A stretch of 64,000 nucleotides of DNA from Rhodospirillales bacterium. GTDB lineage: Bacteria; Pseudomonadota; Alphaproteobacteria; Rhodospirillales; Thalassospiraceae. Position numbers and translations under genes: made by a program. The notes below the pieces were generated by a model. It made no database searches. It saw only the letters and a program-made list of their open reading frames with translations, and was not told the origin of the DNA. Shown here piece by piece: positions 44,828 through 54,376 of the stretch. The DNA lies in NCBI GenBank assembly GCA_019634165.1, contig JAHQVT010000010.1, positions 248,001 to 312,000 on the forward strand, read 5' to 3'. Each line of letters begins with the position of its first letter. Position 1 is the first letter of the stretch.

Positions 44828-45892
44828 TCATCCGACCCCGTCTGATGCGGCTTTGGTCGTTTGATTTTGTGCCATCTGTGCTTCCCGCACCGACAGAACC
44901 TGTGCCGCAACCGATGCTGCAATCACCACCGGCTGTTTTCCGGTAATGCCTTGAATTCCAATCGGGCATGTCAAACGACCGATCTCGGCCGCACCCAACC
45001 CCCGATCAGAAAGCCTTCTAACAAAGCGTGCGCGTTTGGTTTGACTGCCAATCATGCCAACAAAACCAAGATCACCGCGCATCAATGCTGCCCGGCAGAT
45101 ATCAAAATCAAGCGCATGGTTATGCGTCAGGATCAAAACATGGGCACCCGCCGGGATGTCAGTGACCTCATCTTGTGGTCTATCGCTTTGATGAATATGA
45201 AGATTGTGACCTTCAAGCCCATCTAGATAGTCATCACGCGAATCGACCAAATGCACATCAAACGGCAAGGGTGAAAGGGCATGAACCAATGCCTTGCCCA
45301 CATGCCCCGCCCCGAAAATCCACATCGGCGTCAATGCTTCATCAAGGCGAAGACATAGTGTTTCAACGCCGTTAATTGATGTAACCCCACCGCGTGCGGT
45401 GCCAAACCCGGTGGCCAGCATGATCGCATTTGGCGTATCTGCCCGCGCAACCTTATGGCCACCATCCCGCGCAGCAAGCGGCAGCATCATCCAGCGCCCC
45501 GATTGGGAAACGGGCTGATCCGCAATTTCCATCAAGACATCGCGCAGCTCAGCTTTCTGATCGGCATCCAACAAATGGAACCCAACCTCAACCGACCCGC
45601 CGCAACATTGGCCAAGCCCCGGCCCAAGCGGGAAGCGAACAATTTCTGCGTTGGGCAGCATCGCCGCGTCACTTTTGCCATTTGTCTGAGTGGCAAAAGC
45701 ATCCACAACACGCCGTGTGACTTGATGTTCAAGATTACCACCGCCAATGGTTCCTGCCGTCCCATCGCGTGCAATCAGCATAAAAGCACCGACTTCGCGT
45801 GGTGTTGACCCCTTAAGCGCGGCAACGCTGACCATCATCACCGGACCGGCGGAATTCAGAAGATCTATATGATCGCGCAGCGACAAGGTCAT
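44828..45892 (-). CDS. xdhC: Xanthine dehydrogenase accessory protein XdhC
   Basis: Chaperone that binds molybdenum cofactor and inserts it, after sulfuration, into XdhB. It has VSVAALKGSTPREVGAFMLIA, GTIGGGNLEHQVTRRVV, GPGLGQCCGGSVEVGF with the key cysteines, and the Rossmann motif IFGAGHVGKALVHAL. ATG at 45892 lies 4 bases after the xdhB stop and gives 354 residues, longer than the usual 280-310 because of the C-terminal LSVREAQMAQNQT region. Confidence 0.92.
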   Translation of the reverse strand: MTLSLRDHIDLLNSAGPVMMVSVAALKGSTPREVGAFMLIARDGTAGTIGGGNLEHQVTRRVVDAFATQTNGKSDAAMLPNAEIVRFPLGPGLGQCCGGSVEVGFHLLDADQKAELRDVLMEIADQPVSQSGRWMMLPLAARDGGHKVARADTPNAIMLATGFGTARGGVTSINGVETLCLRLDEALTPMWIFGAGHVGKALVHALSPLPFDVHLVDSRDDYLDGLEGHNLHIHQSDRPQDEVTDIPAGAHVLILTHNHALDFDICRAALMRGDLGFVGMIGSQTKRARFVRRLSDRGLGAAEIGRLTCPIGIQGITGKQPVVIAASVAAQVLSVREAQMAQNQTTKAASDGVG

Positions 45893-45896
45893 ACCG

Positions 45897-48293
45897 TCAT
45901 TCCCCTGCCACGGATTCCGCATGATCGGAATGTGCGATCATGCGCTTGGCAACATCGGCAACCGCATAAAGCACCGCTTCTGGCGTTGCCGGGGTTTCAA
46001 GGGTTGGGATGACTTTGTGATCCGCGATCGAGGCCACCGCATCGGCAATCGCGCGATGCACGGAAATTGCCAGCATCAAGGGTGGCTCGCCAACGGCCTT
46101 AGACCGATGAATGGTTTTTTCAACATTTCGTCCCGAAGACCACAGATCAAGGCGGAAATCTTCCGGTCGATCCGAACATGCCGGGATTTTATAGGTCGAC
46201 GGCGCATGGGTGCGCAGGTTGCCCGCCTCGTCCCACCACAATTCTTCAGATGTCAACCAGCCCATTCCCTGAATAAAGCCACCTTCAATCTGCCCGCGGT
46301 CAATCGCCGGATTAAGTGACCTGCCAACATCATGAATGATGTCAACGCGGGTCACCTTATATTCGCCGGTCAGGGTATCAATCAGAACTTCCGAACAGGC
46401 CATGCCATAGGCAAAGTAATAAAACGGCCGACCAGATGCCGCTTCACGGTCATAATGAATTTTTGGTGTGGCGTAATATCCGGTTGCCGACAAAGACACA
46501 CGTGCGAGATACGCCTGCTTGATCAAATCGGCAAAGCCAACTTCTGCCTTATCCCCGACAATGATTTTACCGGGTGTAAAGCGAACAGACGCCTCGGCCA
46601 CACCGTATTTTTCAGCGGCAAATTCGATCAAGCGGTTCTTGATCGTCATTGCCGCGTCGCGGGCGGCCATGCCGTTCATATCCGCACCACTGGATGCCGC
46701 AGTTGCCGATGTGTTTGGCACCTTGCCGGTATTGGTCGCAGTGATTTTGATCTGATCAAGATCGATCTGGAATTCTTCGGCCACCACTTGGGCAACCTTG
46801 ATGAACAATCCCTGCCCCATCTCCGTCCCGCCATGGTTCAAATGCACCGATCCATCCTGATACACATGGATCAACGCACCGGCCTGATTAAGGAAGGTGG
46901 TGGTAAAGGAAATGCCGAATTTCACCGGTGTTAGCGACATGCCCTTTTTCAAAACCGGGCTTTCGGCGTTAAACGCCTCGATCGCGGAACGTCGCGCACG
47001 ATAGTCGCTTGATTTCAGGATGTCATCGGTCAATTCCGGCAGAACGTTATCTTCGACAACCATATGATACGGCGTCGTATTGCGATCCGTCGTACCGTAA
47101 TAATTGGCAATGCGCACATCCATCGGATCACGCCCGACGCTCATCGCGATTTCATCAATGATCCGTTCAATCGCAACCATGCCCTGCGGCCCACCAAACC
47201 CCCGAAACGCAGTATTGGACACAAGGTTGGTTTTACAGCGATACGATCTGATTTCAACATCGCCAAGGTAATAGGCATTGTCGGTATGGAACATCGCCCG
47301 ATCGCAAATCGCCGCCGACAAATCAGCCGAAAAACCGCAATTGGCAGCATATTGGATATCAAGCCCGCATATCCGCCCATCATCGTCAAAGCCAACATCA
47401 TAATCGACAATGAAATCATGGCGTTTTCCGGTCATGACCATATCGTCGTCACGGTCCAGTCGGAATTTCGCCGGACGCCCGGTTTTCACCGCAACAATCG
47501 CCGCCAGTGCCGCCCATTGTGATGCTTGGGTTTCCTTGCCGCCAAAACCACCACCCATGCGACGCACTTCGACCGTTACCGCATTGGCCGGACGGCCAAG
47601 GGCATTGGCGATATTGTGCTGAACTTCCGATGGGTGCTGGGTCGAACAATGCAACAATACATCGCCGTCCTCACCCGGAATAGCGAACGTGATCTGGCCT
47701 TCAAGATAGAAATGATCCTGCCCGCCAATATCCATACGGCCCGAATGGCGGTGCTTGGCCTTGGCCAATGCCGACTTGGCATCGCCCTGCTTCATCACAT
47801 GCGGGGGGGCGACAAATTGCTGTTTTTCAAGTGCTTCCTGGATCGAAAGGATCGCTGGCAATTCTTCATATTCGATATGCGCAAGTTTGGCCGCCTGACG
47901 CGCCTGTGCGCGGGTTTCGGCCGCAACACAAAAAACTGGCTGGCCGTAAAACTGCACAACCCCATCGGTCAAAACCGGGTCATCGTGGGTATGGGCCGGG
48001 GACACATCATTAACGCCCGGAACATCATCCGATGTCAGAACGCACACCACACCGGGGGCAGACCGGACTTTGGAAAGGTCCATCTTTTTGATCTTGCCAT
48101 GCGCGATGCTTGCCGAACCCGGTGCCAGATGCAAGGTGCCAAATGGCTCCTTAATGTCATCAATATAGACCGCTTCGCCCGCAACATGTTTTGGGCCGCT
48201 ATCATGCTTGGATGATGACCGAACACCGCCCGACAATCCTTTTGTCGGGGCAATTTCATCATCAAATGCTGCCTTTACATTCTGATCAGACAT
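45897..48293 (-). CDS. xdhB: Xanthine dehydrogenase molybdopterin-binding subunit XdhB
   Basis: Catalytic subunit oxidising hypoxanthine to xanthine and xanthine to urate. The 798-residue protein has VYIDDIKEPFGTLHLAPGSASIAHGKI at the front, GGFGGKETQASQWAALAA (molybdopterin contact), RGFGGPQGM, and GTEMGQGLFIKVAQ. The catalytic Glu is in KAVGEPPLMLAISV near the C-terminus. It overlaps xdhA by 8 bases, with AGGAGG before the ATG. Confidence 0.95.
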   Translation of the reverse strand: MSDQNVKAAFDDEIAPTKGLSGGVRSSSKHDSGPKHVAGEAVYIDDIKEPFGTLHLAPGSASIAHGKIKKMDLSKVRSAPGVVCVLTSDDVPGVNDVSPAHTHDDPVLTDGVVQFYGQPVFCVAAETRAQARQAAKLAHIEYEELPAILSIQEALEKQQFVAPPHVMKQGDAKSALAKAKHRHSGRMDIGGQDHFYLEGQITFAIPGEDGDVLLHCSTQHPSEVQHNIANALGRPANAVTVEVRRMGGGFGGKETQASQWAALAAIVAVKTGRPAKFRLDRDDDMVMTGKRHDFIVDYDVGFDDDGRICGLDIQYAANCGFSADLSAAICDRAMFHTDNAYYLGDVEIRSYRCKTNLVSNTAFRGFGGPQGMVAIERIIDEIAMSVGRDPMDVRIANYYGTTDRNTTPYHMVVEDNVLPELTDDILKSSDYRARRSAIEAFNAESPVLKKGMSLTPVKFGISFTTTFLNQAGALIHVYQDGSVHLNHGGTEMGQGLFIKVAQVVAEEFQIDLDQIKITATNTGKVPNTSATAASSGADMNGMAARDAAMTIKNRLIEFAAEKYGVAEASVRFTPGKIIVGDKAEVGFADLIKQAYLARVSLSATGYYATPKIHYDREAASGRPFYYFAYGMACSEVLIDTLTGEYKVTRVDIIHDVGRSLNPAIDRGQIEGGFIQGMGWLTSEELWWDEAGNLRTHAPSTYKIPACSDRPEDFRLDLWSSGRNVEKTIHRSKAVGEPPLMLAISVHRAIADAVASIADHKVIPTLETPATPEAVLYAVADVAKRMIAHSDHAESVAGE

Positions 48294-49779
48294 AAGCCGC
48301 CTCCTTGCCTACCAGACGGGTGGCAACTTCGGGTGCGGTTGTTTCGATAAACAGTTTGGTCATAAGGTTTTGCGCAACCAGCATGCGATATTCTTTCGAT
48401 GCCCGCATATCAGACATCGGGGCAAAATCCTGTGCAAGGGCACGTTGGGCCGCACCAAGTGTTGCTTCATTCCATTCTTGCCCAATCATCGCAGCTTCGC
48501 ATTTTTTGGCCCGCATCGGCGTTCCGGCCATCCCGCCAAAAGCAGCACGGAATTCCCGAACCTTGCCGTCTTTAACCTGAAGGGCAAAGGCCCCAAGAAC
48601 CGCTGTGATGTCCTGATCAAATCGTTTGGAAATCTTATAGGCCTTAAACACCACATCCTTGGCCGGTTTGGGCACAATGACACTTTCGACAAACTCGCCC
48701 TTATGGCGGTCCTGTTTGCCATAGGTGATAAAGAAATCTTCCAATGCCACTTCGCGCTTAACATCGCCCATGCGAAGGACAATCTGTGCCCCCAAGGCAA
48801 TCAAGGCCGGTGGCGTGTCGCCAATCGGCGATCCATTGGCGATGTTGCCGCCGACGGTTCCGGCATTGCGGATTTGGCGTGATCCAATGCGGCGCACCAA
48901 TTCGCCAACATCTGCTGCCACCCGGCCCAATGCATCGTGGGCGCGGCTATAGGTTACACCGGCGCCAATGATAACGGCGGTCTCGGTTTCCGTTACCGAT
49001 TTAAGATCCGAAACATCACCAATATAGATGATCGGGTCCAGACGTTTGAGCATCTTGGTCACCCAAAGCCCAACATCCGTACCCCCGGCCAGCACGGTCG
49101 CATCAGGATGAGCGACAAAAAGGGCGGCCAAATCATCAGACGTGCGCGGCGCATAATAGCGGCCAGCAGCATCTTCAATTGCCAGCGTCCCTGCGCCGTC
49201 AACCATCGCGGTCAAACGGCCTGCAACATCAGAACGGCGTTTTTGTTCAATACTGTCATTGGCAGCAATTCCGCCTGCCTTGCGTGCGGCATCAATGATC
49301 GGGCCATAACCGGTACAGCGGCAAAGATTCCCCGCCAGCGCATCATTGATCGCACCCCGGTCATCTTCCCCACCATCAAGCCACAACTGATACAGGCTCA
49401 TCACGAACCCCGGCGTACAAAAACCGCATTGCGACCCATGGGTATCAACCATCGCCTGCTGCACCGGATGCAGGGTGCCGTCTTTGGATTTAAGATGCTC
49501 GACCGTCAGAAGCTGTTTGCCATCAAGGGTCGGCACAAACTGAATGCAGGCATTAACCGTGCGATAGCCCATCCCGCCATTGCCATCGGGTTCGCCAAGG
49601 ACAACGGTACAAGCCCCGCAGTCGCCTTCGGCACAACCTTCCTTGGTTCCCGATTTGCGTTCTTCAAGACGCAGGTAGTCAAGCACCGTCATCTGCGGAT
49701 CAATGCCCTGCAAACTGCGCTCTTCGTTTCCCAAAAGGAAACGGATGTCACTGCGGAAGGAACCCGTCGCGTTCGCCAT
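48286..49779 (-). CDS. xdhA: Xanthine dehydrogenase FeS/FAD subunit XdhA
   Basis: Electron-transfer subunit. The N-terminal domain has the plant-type [2Fe-2S] cysteines in GCAEGDCGACTVV, the second cluster in HGSQCGFCTPGF and NLCRCTGYGP, and the middle and C-terminal part binds FAD (VLAGGTDVGLWVTK and GGNIANGSPIGDTPP). Electrons go to NAD+. I prefer the ATG at 49779 (GAGG upstream), giving 497 residues, over the longer open frame. It follows uraH by 7 bases. Confidence 0.94.
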   Translation of the reverse strand: MANATGSFRSDIRFLLGNEERSLQGIDPQMTVLDYLRLEERKSGTKEGCAEGDCGACTVVLGEPDGNGGMGYRTVNACIQFVPTLDGKQLLTVEHLKSKDGTLHPVQQAMVDTHGSQCGFCTPGFVMSLYQLWLDGGEDDRGAINDALAGNLCRCTGYGPIIDAARKAGGIAANDSIEQKRRSDVAGRLTAMVDGAGTLAIEDAAGRYYAPRTSDDLAALFVAHPDATVLAGGTDVGLWVTKMLKRLDPIIYIGDVSDLKSVTETETAVIIGAGVTYSRAHDALGRVAADVGELVRRIGSRQIRNAGTVGGNIANGSPIGDTPPALIALGAQIVLRMGDVKREVALEDFFITYGKQDRHKGEFVESVIVPKPAKDVVFKAYKISKRFDQDITAVLGAFALQVKDGKVREFRAAFGGMAGTPMRAKKCEAAMIGQEWNEATLGAAQRALAQDFAPMSDMRASKEYRMLVAQNLMTKLFIETTAPEVATRLVGKEAAYV

Positions 49780-49786
49780 GATAACC

Positions 49787-50140
49787 TCAGCTTCCACGAT
49801 AGGTGGAATAGCCAAATGGCGACAGCAAAAGCGGCACATGATAATGCGCCTGCCCGTCAGAAATCCCGAACCGGATCACCACCTGATCAAGGAATTTTGG
49901 CTCGGGAAGCTTTTCCCCGATCGCATCGAAATAAGCCCCTGCATGAAACACAAGCTGATACGCGCCGGGTTTAAAAGCCGCCCCGTCAAGCATCGGTGCA
50001 TCAGTCCGACCATCAGCATTGGTCACCGCTTCGGCAACCAGATCATCATGACCATTGCCAAACCGGTGTAGCTCAATACGGATTCCAGCAGCCGGACAGC
50101 CTTTTGCCGTATCCAGTACATGGGTAGTTAGTCGGCCCAT
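49787..50140 (-). CDS. uraH: 5-hydroxyisourate hydrolase (transthyretin-like)
   Basis: Hydrolyses 5-hydroxyisourate, the product of PuuD, to OHCU. The 117-residue transthyretin-like protein begins MGRLTTHVLDTAKGCPA (catalytic His7), has Arg in RIELHRF, LVFHAGAYFDAIGE in the middle, YHVPLLLSPFGYSTYRGS at the end with the family's C-terminal YRGS. GAGGAGACC precedes the ATG. It heads the minus-strand unit uraH-xdhABC. Confidence 0.95.
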   Translation of the reverse strand: MGRLTTHVLDTAKGCPAAGIRIELHRFGNGHDDLVAEAVTNADGRTDAPMLDGAAFKPGAYQLVFHAGAYFDAIGEKLPEPKFLDQVVIRFGISDGQAHYHVPLLLSPFGYSTYRGS

Positions 50141-50590
50141 GCCGGGTCTCCTCTCTCATACTCAAATGCGGTGGTCGGTCGCTTCTCCCCAGGTCGGCAT
50201 TCTGATTATGTGTTTTGTGCCGTACCGAATTTTAAGCGATCTAAAAAGGGTCGCATTACGACCCACCCTCGGGAAAGAGGGGATAAAGTGAAACTATATC
50301 AACAATTCTTTGAAAAACGAATGCGTCTGTTTCAGGCACTATAGGTCGCAACAGTGGCAAAAAGCCTTGAAAGACCGCGCAAAACGTGGCCCAAATCAAC
50401 TTCCGTCCAGGAACATTATCAAAACCGTCTTGATAGTGCGGCACTTATCTGGTCCAGCACGCTTGGTTTCTTCCTTGCTGCGCTGCGACCTATGGTTAAT
50501 TGTAACCTGATATGATGCTACACCAAACATGCCCGACGACAAAGCCGGGCGTTGGGGTCTGGACCCTAAAGAATTCAGGAGAAGGTTTGA
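50141..50590. promoter_or_regulatory. Divergent promoter region of uraH-xdh and puuE operons
   Basis: This 450-base gap drives both purine operons. It contains GGTTA-ATTG-TAACC (50494-50507), a possible dimer operator about 85 bases before puuE, a GCCCG/CGGGC hairpin (50531-50550), and the palindrome GGGTC-TG-GACCC (50555-50566). I see no gene here and cannot name the regulator; the LysR gene at 33755 is one candidate. Confidence 0.4.
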
Positions 50591-51505
50591 ATGAACGACC
50601 AGACATATGCGCGTGATTTAATCGGCTATGGCGACACCCCGCCAAAGGCCAACTGGCCCAACGGGGCCCGCGTTGCTGTTCAGTTCGTCCTGAATTACGA
50701 AGAAGGCGGTGAAAACTGCGTTCTGCACGGGGATAAAGCATCCGAAGCGTTTCTGTCCGAAATCGTTGGGGCGGATATGCGCGAAGGTGTGCGCCATATG
50801 AGCATGGAGTCGATTTACGAATATGGCTCGCGCGTTGGTGTGTGGCGTATCTTGAACCTGTTCCGCGAACGTCAAATCCCGATCACGATCTTTGCCGTTG
50901 CCATGGCGCTTGCCCGCCATCCCAAAGTTGGCGAAGTCGCGATGAAGGACGGCCACGAAATTTGTTCGCACGGGTATCGCTGGATTGATTATCAATACAT
51001 GCCCGAAGATCAGGAACGCGAACATCTTCACAAGGCCATCGACATCATCAAAAACGTCACCGGTGAACGCCCGCTGGGCTGGTACACCGGCCGCACAAGC
51101 CCCAACACAAGGCGCCTTGTCGCCGAAGAAGGCGGCTTCTTGTATGACGCCGATGATTACAGCGACGAATTACCGTTCTGGAGCACCCAGACCGAAAAAC
51201 CGCACCTGATCGTGCCCTATACCCTTGATGCCAATGACATGCGCTTTGCCGCCATGCAGGGCTTCAATTCCGGCGAACAGTATTTCCAGTATCTCAAAGA
51301 CAGCTTCGACACTTTGTACGAAGAAGGCGTTGAAACTCCGCGCATGCTGTCTCTTGGCCTTCATTGCCGACTGGTTGGCCGTCCGGGCCGTTTCGCCGCC
51401 CTTAAACGCTTTGTCGATTATGTTCAAAGCCACGACAACGTCTGGTTTGCCCGCCGGATTGATATTGCGCGCCACTGGCGCGAACATCATCCGTTTGGCG
51501 GTTGA
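50591..51505 (+). CDS. puuE: Allantoinase PuuE
   Basis: Metal-independent allantoinase of the polysaccharide-deacetylase fold, converting allantoin to allantoate. The signatures are ARDLIGYGDTPPKANWPNGARVAVQFVLNYEEGGE, RVGVWRILNLFRERQIPITIFAVAMAL, GHEICSHGYRWIDYQ and PLGWYTGRTSPNTRRLV, all typical of PuuE. It has 304 residues. AGGAGAAGG precedes the ATG. It is first in the plus-strand unit puuE-uraD-alc-allA. Confidence 0.95.
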   Translation: MNDQTYARDLIGYGDTPPKANWPNGARVAVQFVLNYEEGGENCVLHGDKASEAFLSEIVGADMREGVRHMSMESIYEYGSRVGVWRILNLFRERQIPITIFAVAMALARHPKVGEVAMKDGHEICSHGYRWIDYQYMPEDQEREHLHKAIDIIKNVTGERPLGWYTGRTSPNTRRLVAEEGGFLYDADDYSDELPFWSTQTEKPHLIVPYTLDANDMRFAAMQGFNSGEQYFQYLKDSFDTLYEEGVETPRMLSLGLHCRLVGRPGRFAALKRFVDYVQSHDNVWFARRIDIARHWREHHPFGG

Positions 51506-51531
51506 AAACCGGCTCTAAAAACAAGGTCACC

Positions 51532-52059
51532 ATGACAGAAACGACACCATCTCTTTTTGCGACCCGTCCGCCAAATACTTTGGCGCAAAGCGCTTTTGTC
51601 TCGCTTTATGGCTGGGTGTATGAACATTCGCCGTGGGTTGCGCATAAACTTTATGAACGCGGCATCACCAAAGCAATGAACGCACCCGACGCCCTTGCCG
51701 ATGCCATGGCCGCCATCGTGAATGGTGCTGTTGATAGCGATAAGCTTTCCTTGCTGCGCGCACACCCTGATCTGGCAGGCAAGCTTGCCTTGGCCGATCT
51801 CACAGAATCCTCGCAGAACGAGCAAAAAGGTGCCGGCCTTGATCAATGCAGTGCTAATGAATTGGCCCGCTTTACCGAGCTTAATGACCTTTACAAAGAA
51901 AAGTTCGGTTTCCCGTTCATCTTTGCCGTCAAAGGGTTTGATCGTGCCGACATTCTAAGCGCGTTCGAACGCCGGGTAAAAAATGATACCGAAGCCGAAT
52001 TTAACGAAGCCATCAATCAGGTTCACCGCATCGCCAAACTGCGGCTTGAGGCACTTTAA
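51532..52059 (+). CDS. uraD: OHCU decarboxylase
   Basis: Decarboxylates 2-oxo-4-hydroxy-4-carboxy-5-ureidoimidazoline to (S)-allantoin. The 175-residue helical protein has LLRAHPDLAGKLA with the catalytic His, QNEQKGAGLDQC, and FGFPFIFAVKG then DILSAFERRVKND, the usual UraD signature blocks. It lies 26 bases after puuE. The ATG at 51532 is preferred over an in-frame TTG at 51502. Confidence 0.94.
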   Translation: MTETTPSLFATRPPNTLAQSAFVSLYGWVYEHSPWVAHKLYERGITKAMNAPDALADAMAAIVNGAVDSDKLSLLRAHPDLAGKLALADLTESSQNEQKGAGLDQCSANELARFTELNDLYKEKFGFPFIFAVKGFDRADILSAFERRVKNDTEAEFNEAINQVHRIAKLRLEAL

Positions 52060-52133
52060 CCCAGCCGACAAGCGATTGCGCAAACCACGCCTTATAACCG
52101 AATAAAAAACGATCATTTCAGGATTATACAACT

Positions 52134-53153
52134 ATGAGCCATCAGGAAAATCACGACGCGCCGGAATTTACACGGCGTTTTGTCAATCTGGCTGACGAAC
52201 GTCTGGGCGCAGAAGCTATTTTTGCGACCGATGATTTCTTTGCCGATAAACAACGCATGCTCCAGACAGCAGATGCGGTGTTTTATCCTGATCGCTATGA
52301 CGATAACGGCAAATGGATGGATGGCTGGGAAAGCCGTCGCAAACGCGTTGAAGGCCATGATTACTGCGTTGTGCGCCTTGCGACATCTTGCCGCATTTTT
52401 GGCGTTGATATCGACACCAGCCACTTTACCGGCAACTTCCCACCTGCAGGGTCACTCGAAGGCTGCTATTGCCCTGATGGCGATCCGGCAGATGATGCCA
52501 AATGGGATGAAATCGTAGCACCCATGGGCCTTGGGGCAAGCGCACATCATTATGCCGACGTCACCTCGGATGCCATTTATACCCACGTCCGCCTGCACAT
52601 CTATCCCGACGGGGGCGTTGCACGGTTGCGTGTCTATGGCCGACCGAACCGCGACTGGACCGACATGGCCGCCAAGGGCGAACAGGTTGATCTGGCATCG
52701 ATGATGAATGGTGGCGTTGTTGTCGGTTGGTCTGATTCCCATTACGGCAACCCAAATGCCATTCTGGCACCGGGTCGCGGGGTTAATATGGGCGATGGTT
52801 GGGAAACGCGGCGCCGTCGTGAACCGGGCAATGAATGGCTGATCATTGAGCTTGGCAATCCGGGCGAGATCGAAAAAATCATCGTTGATACCTGCCATTT
52901 CAAGGGCAACTATCCCGACCGCGTTTCCATTCAGGGCGCGTTTGTCGACGGCGAAAAGGACAAGTCGCTCACCGCACGGTCAATGTTCTGGCCCTCCATC
53001 CTGCCCGAAAGCAAAATGCAGGCGGATCACATCCACGAATTTGATGCATCTGCCCTGACCGTCAATGGCCCGGTCACGCATTTGCGCGTTAATTCGATCC
53101 CCGATGGCGGCATCAGCCGTTTGCGCATTCTTGGTAAGCCAAGCAGCAAATAA
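52134..53153 (+). CDS. alc: Allantoicase
   Basis: Hydrolyses allantoate to (S)-ureidoglycolate and urea. It is a tandem of two jelly-roll domains: the first has [19 protein letters not shown] and [15 protein letters not shown], the second the equivalent [23 protein letters not shown] and [25 protein letters not shown]-like [14 protein letters not shown] and [14 protein letters not shown] also repeat, confirming the duplication. It has 339 residues, the normal size. Confidence 0.95.
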   Translation: MSHQENHDAPEFTRRFVNLADERLGAEAIFATDDFFADKQRMLQTADAVFYPDRYDDNGKWMDGWESRRKRVEGHDYCVVRLATSCRIFGVDIDTSHFTGNFPPAGSLEGCYCPDGDPADDAKWDEIVAPMGLGASAHHYADVTSDAIYTHVRLHIYPDGGVARLRVYGRPNRDWTDMAAKGEQVDLASMMNGGVVVGWSDSHYGNPNAILAPGRGVNMGDGWETRRRREPGNEWLIIELGNPGEIEKIIVDTCHFKGNYPDRVSIQGAFVDGEKDKSLTARSMFWPSILPESKMQADHIHEFDASALTVNGPVTHLRVNSIPDGGISRLRILGKPSSK

Positions 53154-53176
53154 CGGCATAGCGGGATAACAGGATC

Positions 53177-53683
53177 ATGAAGCTGACCGTCGAACCATTG
53201 ACCCCGGATGCCTTCGCCCCGTTTGGCGAGGTCATAACGACAGCAACCGCACGCGACACCTACCCGATCAATCTGGGCACCACCACCCGGTTCCACGACA
53301 TCTCGCGCGTTGATGTCGGGGATCAGGGCGGTGCGCCGATCATCAGTATCTTTCGCGGCACCCCACGGCAAAAGCCGATTGAAATCAAATTGATGGAACG
53401 CCATCCATTGGGGTCACAGGCCTTTATACCGCTGGCGGGTCAGAAATTTCTGATCGTTGTCGCACCGGGAACCGACACCCCAAAACCCGAAACCTTACGC
53501 GCATTCATCACGGACGGAACACAGGGCGTAACATATGCCAAAAACGTCTGGCATCACCCGCTTTTGGTTCTTGAACTCGACAGCGATTTTCTGATTGTTG
53601 ATCGCGCAGGCCCCGGTGAAAACCTAAATGAAGTTGACCTGCCTAAGGTCGATGGCAAGGTCATCACCCTTGATTGGGCGTAA
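53177..53683 (+). CDS. allA: Ureidoglycolate lyase
   Basis: Cupin-fold enzyme splitting ureidoglycolate into glyoxylate and urea. The 168-residue protein has MKLTVEPLTPDAFAPFGEVI, SIFRGTPRQKPIEIKLMERHPLGSQAFIPL, RAFITDGTQGVTYAKNVWHHPLLVL, all typical of AllA. It yields the second urea from purine breakdown, feeding urease, and glyoxylate. AGGATC lies just before the ATG; allantoicase is 23 bases upstream. A palindrome follows the stop. Confidence 0.94.
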   Translation: MKLTVEPLTPDAFAPFGEVITTATARDTYPINLGTTTRFHDISRVDVGDQGGAPIISIFRGTPRQKPIEIKLMERHPLGSQAFIPLAGQKFLIVVAPGTDTPKPETLRAFITDGTQGVTYAKNVWHHPLLVLELDSDFLIVDRAGPGENLNEVDLPKVDGKVITLDWA

Positions 53684-53686
53684 CGT

Positions 53687-53704
53687 CTAGGGTCAGGACC
53701 CTAG
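53687..53704. repeat. Perfect palindrome at the end of allA
   Basis: CTAGGGTC-AG-GACCCTAG is fully self-complementary except for the central AG, and is followed on the plus strand by GCTTTT. It includes the TAG of the convergent HAD gene. Its core GGGTC-N2-GACCCTA is repeated at 50555-50568, upstream of the same operon. It may terminate both genes or be an operator copy. Confidence 0.5.
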
Positions 53705-54376
53705 GCTTTTGCCATCAAACCAAGGTGTTGCAGGTAACGGTGCAAATCGGAACTGTTGCCTGCAACATATTCCGCCCCGGCATCTCGCAGGATCACATCG
53801 TCTTCAAGATTACGATGCGTACCGCCCAAGAAGCCCACGGACCGCACCTGCGGACCGGGCGGCAACGATCCCTGATGGGCTATCTTCGATCACCAGACAG
53901 GTTTCTGGTACCCAATCGCATGTTTTTGCCGCCAACAGGAAAACATCCGGCGCAGGCTTGCCACGTTTGACTTGCTCTGCAGAAAAGATGCGGTCTTCAA
54001 AGAAATCCGCCAAACCCGTCAGGGCCAAACATTGCTCAAGCCGGGCAAGATCGCTTCCCGAGGCCAACGCAAATGGTACAGGCAAAGCAGATAACAGATC
54101 GGCCATACCAGCAATCGCCCGAAGATCCGTTTCAAAGGTTCTCGCCAGTTCCGCTTCGCAGCGTTCCTGATAAATTTGCGCATTGATCGATGTCCCAAAC
54201 CGGTCATTAAGTGCGCTTACCATCTCGCCATAGGCAACGCCGCCGAAGTCACGTGCAAGTTCGGATGCGCTCATGGTAATGCCATGATCAGGTAACAGTT
54301 TCTCATCAACCGCGAATGACAGTATTTCACTGTCGATCAGCACCCCATCGCAGTCAAAAATGATGTTTGAAATCAT
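53701..54376 (-). pseudogene. HAD phosphatase with internal frameshift
   Basis: Haloacid-dehalogenase-type phosphatase. The first frame from ATG at 54376 has FDCDGVLIDSE (nucleophile Asp), ALASGSD, and KPAPDVFLLAAKT with VIEDSPSGIVAARSAGA, then runs off to a stop at 53810 after 188 residues. The expected C-terminal block continues in the next frame: VGFLGGTHRNLEDD, then DAGAEYVAGNSSDL, ending at TAG 53701. The shift is near 53842: removing one base, or adding two, restores a usual-length protein of about 224 residues. It may be a real pseudogene, a sequencing error, or a rare programmed +1 shift. It overlaps the TPR gene by four bases. Confidence 0.8.

Noticed and set aside
48937-49974. A 345-codon open frame opposite xdhA
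   Set aside because: Antisense shadow of xdhA and uraH with no family resemblance.
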